Assembly: GCA_019246575.1 (NCBI GenBank)
Contig: JAFAQG010001039.1
Coordinates: 1-9,174, forward strand
DNA: 9,174 bases
Direction: 5' to 3'
Source: Acidobacteriaceae bacterium
Lineage (GTDB): Bacteria > Acidobacteriota > Terriglobia > Bryobacterales > Bryobacteraceae
Shown here: piece by piece, positions 6,427 to 9,174 of the stretch
Layout: every line of letters starts with the position of its first letter
Position numbering within the stretch: position 1 is the stretch's first letter
The notes under the pieces: model-generated
Databases searched by the model: none
Told to the model about the DNA's origin: nothing
Seen by the model: only the letters and a program-made list of their open reading frames with translations
Program-made: the position numbers and the translations under genes

Positions 6427-7634
6427 TTCGCAATTCTTTTGTCTTTTTCTTTTTAGCCGTATCGGCCTTTGCCCAAAGTTCCGCGCCGTGGCGCTCGAAT
6501 TTCCTGGGCGGTCAGTCGACCCGCGGCGATTCGGAGTACGAGAAGGGCTTGAGCGCTTTAGATGCGCGGCAATGGGACGGCGCCATCGCGACCTTCAGCG
6601 ACGTGGCCCTTCGCAAAGGCTCCAACGCCGATGCCGCGCTCTATTGGAAGGCGTACGCCCAGAATCGAGCAGGCCGCCGGGAAGAAGCTCTCAACACGAT
6701 CTCGGATTTGCGGGCCGGCTTCCCATCCAGCCGCTGGCTGAAAGATGCCCAGGCGCTCGAGTTGGAGGTGCGCTCGCAGGCCGGCTCTCCAGTAAACCCG
6801 AATGCACAGCCGGACGAAGATCTGAAGCTCATTGCACTAAACAGTCTGATGCAAAGCGATCCGAGTCAAGCGCTGCCCATTCTGCAGAAGCTGCTCCGGG
6901 AAAATAACTCCCCCAAACTGAAAGAACGCGCCCTTTTTGTCCTGTCACAGAACTCGTCGCCCGAAGGCCGCAAGACCTTGGCAGATCTCGCCCGCAACTC
7001 GTCCGATATTGAACTGCAGTCAAAAGCAATCCGATACATGGGTCTGATGGGAAATGCGGAAACGCGCGCAGAATTGGCATCACTGTACAAATCGACATCC
7101 GACGTCAGGGTCAAACGTGAAATTCTGAAGAGCTTTATGCAGTCGGGCTCACGCGATTTTCTATTGAATGCAGCGAAAACGGAACAGAATCCGGAGCTGC
7201 GTGAGGCGGCAATCAAGCAGCTCGCTATGACGGGCGGGCAAGACGAACTCTGGCAGCTATATCAAAGCGAGACATCCGTCGACAACAAAGAGATGATCTT
7301 GAAGTCGATGTTCATGGGTGGCAATTCAACCCGCCTGGCAGAGATTGCTCGTACCGAAAAGAATCCGAGACTGCGCATTGCCGCAATCAAATCGCTCGGG
7401 TTGATGGGCCGCCGTGATAACGGAGATGTTCTCGTATCCATTTACCGGACAGATCAGAATCGGGACGTTCGAAGCGCCGTTCTGAATTCACTTTTCCTGC
7501 AACAGAATGGCAAGGCTATGGTCGACCTCGCTCGCAACGAGAAGGACCCCGAGATGAAGCAGCAGATCGTCAAGAAGATGGCGCTGATTCAGTCCAAGGA
7601 AGTCACCGACTACATGATGGAGGTGCTCAGGTGA
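6423..7634 (+). CDS. Exported TPR and HEAT-repeat protein
   Basis: A 403-residue protein with a signal peptide (hydrophobic 5-16, likely cleavage after A-F-A17), so it acts outside the cytoplasmic membrane. Residues about 36-115 form two to three TPR-like helical pairs (E-Y-E-K-G-L-S-A-L, A-A-L-Y-W-K-A-Y-A). From about 130 to the end there are roughly eight HEAT-like helical repeats of about 28-32 residues, each with a basic/alanine helix such as L-R-E-A-A-I-K-Q-L or L-R-I-A-A-I-K-S-L-G-L-M-G. No catalytic motif is seen; the solenoid should serve for protein binding. AGGA (6411-6414) lies 8 bases before the ATG, and both ends overlap neighbouring genes by 4 bp. Placement directly after sigma and anti-sigma suggests a partner of the extracytoplasmic part of the anti-sigma or a dedicated output of the pathway; neither is proven. 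Confidence 0.85.
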   Translation: MIRNSFVFFFLAVSAFAQSSAPWRSNFLGGQSTRGDSEYEKGLSALDARQWDGAIATFSDVALRKGSNADAALYWKAYAQNRAGRREEALNTISDLRAGFPSSRWLKDAQALELEVRSQAGSPVNPNAQPDEDLKLIALNSLMQSDPSQALPILQKLLRENNSPKLKERALFVLSQNSSPEGRKTLADLARNSSDIELQSKAIRYMGLMGNAETRAELASLYKSTSDVRVKREILKSFMQSGSRDFLLNAAKTEQNPELREAAIKQLAMTGGQDELWQLYQSETSVDNKEMILKSMFMGGNSTRLAEIARTEKNPRLRIAAIKSLGLMGRRDNGDVLVSIYRTDQNRDVRSAVLNSLFLQQNGKAMVDLARNEKDPEMKQQIVKKMALIQSKEVTDYMMEVLR

Positions 7635-8470
7635 AAGCGGTTGTAGTGCTTCTTGCTGCAAGCGCCGTCCTCGCGCAAACTGGTCCGCCAAGCGTCTCGA
7701 ATGCCCGCTTTGAAACGCGCGCGTACTCCGGCAACTTGGATTCGCAGATTCGATCGACAGCTCCCACTTGGTTCGGATATGCGATTAAGAGCACTGTTCA
7801 CGATAACCAAAACTGTTGCTGGAATAACGGCATGCCTGGGAATTGCTCGTTGGAGAACCGGCCTTTTTCTGCGCCAGGCGCAGTATCCGCGGTAAGCGGT
7901 CCCATCCAACTCGAGGGTTCCGATATGCTGGCGGTTTTGTTCCGAGTGGAAAACAACGCGGTCGGTAAGGTCAGGGCCTACTCTCTATCGTGTCCGCTCG
8001 ACGCCGGCGGTCTTCCATTCGTATGGCTTACCGGTGTCCCTGCCGCGGCGAGTATCTCTTATCTCCGCGGCCTGATTACGGCGGCCCCAAGCCAGCGCGT
8101 TGCCGATGGCGCTATCTTTGCAATTTCCGAGCACGCGGACCCATCCGCACTGGACGCGTTGATCGCGACCGCCAAGACGGATCCCGCGCCTCACGCGCGT
8201 GAACAAGCGCTCTTTTGGCTCACGCATAAGGCCGGCCAGAGGGCTGCTTCCACAATCACCGGCGCGATCGAAAACGATCCGAATACTGAAGTAAAAAAAC
8301 GTGCGGTTTTTGCGCTCTCGCAGCTCCCCTCCGGAGAAGCCGTTCCCAAGCTGATTGAAGTAGCCCGAAGCCAACGGAATCCGGAGGTCCGCAAACAGGC
8401 GTTCTTCTGGCTGGGTCAATCCAAAGATCCTCGTGCCCTTGCGTTTATCGAAGAAGTGTTGACCAAATAG
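7631..8470 (+). CDS. Exported Cys-containing HEAT-repeat protein
   Basis: A 279-residue protein starting with GTG; GGAGG (7619-7623) stands 7 bases upstream and supports that start, which overlaps the preceding stop (GTGA). A signal peptide covers residues 1-15 (cleavage after V-L-A). Residues about 20-145 form an unrecognised, probably beta-rich domain with four cysteines (62, 63, 72, 121), likely disulfide-bonded outside the cytoplasm. The C-terminal half has four HEAT-like repeats with exact 32-residue spacing: A-I-F-A-I-S at 161, A-L-F-W-L-T at 193, A-V-F-A-L-S at 225 and A-F-F-W-L-G at 257. Being last in the sigma/anti-sigma operon and sharing HEAT architecture with the gene before it, it probably acts in the same extracytoplasmic complex or pathway. 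No enzyme motif is visible; function unknown. Confidence 0.82.
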   Translation: MKAVVVLLAASAVLAQTGPPSVSNARFETRAYSGNLDSQIRSTAPTWFGYAIKSTVHDNQNCCWNNGMPGNCSLENRPFSAPGAVSAVSGPIQLEGSDMLAVLFRVENNAVGKVRAYSLSCPLDAGGLPFVWLTGVPAAASISYLRGLITAAPSQRVADGAIFAISEHADPSALDALIATAKTDPAPHAREQALFWLTHKAGQRAASTITGAIENDPNTEVKKRAVFALSQLPSGEAVPKLIEVARSQRNPEVRKQAFFWLGQSKDPRALAFIEEVLTK

Positions 8471-8603
8471 CGCGGCGCAATTTCGAAACTAAAAAAGCTC
8501 GTTCCCGGAAATGAACAGTGTGTGCCGGACGCTTCAGCAGAAAGTTGCACAATATTCAGCCGAACTAATGGCAGGGTAAGTGCGTCTCTTCACGCAGGCT
8601 CCG

Positions 8604-9174
8604 ATGCCCACGAGTGAAGCGTTGTATACGATATCGCCCACAAACGACTCCACCCTGGTAATTGAGATTCTGAAGACCGGGCTTCTGCGACGCAGAAAAC
8701 ATCATATTTTCTTCGAGAAATTTGTCGGAAACCTCTGCTATTCGGCGGAGCGACCGGAGGCTTCGAAGGTAAGCCTGACGATAGAATCGGCCAGCGCTGT
8801 ATGCCGTGACCAATGGTTGAACAAACGGAAACAGGCGTCCGTCACGAGGTACGTTCGCGATCGCGCTCTGCAGTCGAGCGCGCATCCGACAATCCAGTTT
8901 GTCTCTCGCCGCATTGAGCTGAAACCGCTGCGTGGTTTTGTGGTCGAAGGCGAACTAAAGATTCTGGGTGTGAGCCGTGTGATCAAAGTGAACGTCGTGT
9001 TGACCCCAGGTCGACAGGAGAGCCTGCAGGTGGATGGAGACACGATTATCAAGCTGTCGGATTTCGGCATTCAACGGCCCTCCTCCTTCTTTGTGTTAGC
9101 TGGCACGCAGGACGACGCTCTGATCCGGGCGCTCGTCTGGGCAGTTCCCCAGGCGCGGGATAGGCCGCGCGACG
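8604..9174 (+). CDS. YceI-like domain protein (3'-truncated)
   Basis: An open frame runs from ATG 8604 through the window edge (190 codons visible). The protein starts Y-T-I-S-P-T-N-D-S-T-L-V-I-E-I and continues with the YceI pattern: a strand pair ending K-V-S-L-T-I-E-S-A-S, then S-S-A-H-P-T-I-Q-F-V-S-R-R-I-E, G-F-V-V-E-G-E-L-K-I-L-G-V-S-R-V-I-K-V-N-V-V-L and K-L-S-D-F-G-I. YceI proteins are beta-barrel, lipid- or polyisoprenoid-binding lipocalin-like proteins. There is no signal peptide, so this copy is probably cytoplasmic, unlike E. coli YceI. An in-frame TAA at 8577-8579 limits the start to GTG 8580 or ATG 8604; the ATG fits the domain edge and has AGG (8596-8598) five bases upstream. 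It lies 133 bp after the HEAT operon. Family likely, ligand unknown. Confidence 0.75.
   Translation, partial: MPTSEALYTISPTNDSTLVIEILKTGLLRRRKHHIFFEKFVGNLCYSAERPEASKVSLTIESASAVCRDQWLNKRKQASVTRYVRDRALQSSAHPTIQFVSRRIELKPLRGFVVEGELKILGVSRVIKVNVVLTPGRQESLQVDGDTIIKLSDFGIQRPSSFFVLAGTQDDALIRALVWAVPQARDRPRD

Noticed and set aside
7985..8419. A 144-residue antisense frame opposite the last HEAT gene
   Set aside because: It lies over regular HEAT repeats on the + strand and its product shows no family signature.
8545..8572. TTGCAC with a TAATGG 16 bases downstream as a promoter for the YceI-like gene
   Set aside because: The -10 match is poor and nothing else supports it.
8565..9070. Antisense frames 8565-8885 and 8738-9070 at the right end
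   Set aside because: The + strand frame over the same bases gives a consistent YceI-like protein; the minus-strand products have no recognisable pattern.

Overview
The window (about 9.2 kb, moderately GC-rich, all recognised genes on the + strand) looks like a chromosomal segment of a free-living bacterium. An Acidobacteriota origin (Bryobacterales/Solibacter-like) is my best guess. It rests on the ECF sigma / zinc-finger anti-sigma / HEAT-repeat gene set, the style of the sigma and anti-sigma proteins, and a short sequence near 1354-1388 that resembles a dispersed repeat I associate with such genomes. This is inference; there is no rRNA or marker gene to settle it. I see no tRNA, rRNA, CRISPR array, transposase, integrase or phage gene.

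Layout. (1) 1-1390: the 3' part of a serine alpha/beta-hydrolase gene with a beta-rich C-terminal extension; its 5' end is outside the window. (2) 1391-1548: a spacer with a perfect 7+7 bp inverted repeat. (3) 1549-5082: a single large gene for an 1177-residue flavo-iron-sulfur oxidoreductase. It has a helical N-terminal region, a GltD/NfnL-like core with cysteine clusters and two dinucleotide-binding folds, then a PyrK/NfnS-like reductase module with its own four-cysteine motif. (4) 5083-5152: a short spacer with a weak terminator-like hairpin and a possible ECF-type promoter. (5) 5153-8470: a tightly packed four-gene operon in which each junction is a 4-bp stop/start overlap. It encodes an ECF sigma factor, a one-pass membrane zinc-finger anti-sigma factor, an exported TPR+HEAT-repeat protein and an exported Cys-containing HEAT-repeat protein. 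(6) 8604-9174: the first 190 codons of a YceI-like protein, running off the 3' edge.

How they fit together. The sigma/anti-sigma/HEAT/HEAT operon reads as one trans-envelope signalling unit. The cytoplasmic zinc finger should hold the sigma factor, the helical extracytoplasmic part of the anti-sigma should sense a signal, and the two co-translated exported repeat proteins are candidate sensors, ligands or effectors. The large oxidoreductase appears to be its own transcription unit. Its domain order (GltD-like then PyrK-like) is that of the two subunits of the electron-bifurcating transhydrogenase Nfn joined in one chain, so it is the most interesting enzyme here. The hydrolase and the YceI-like gene have no visible functional link to the rest.
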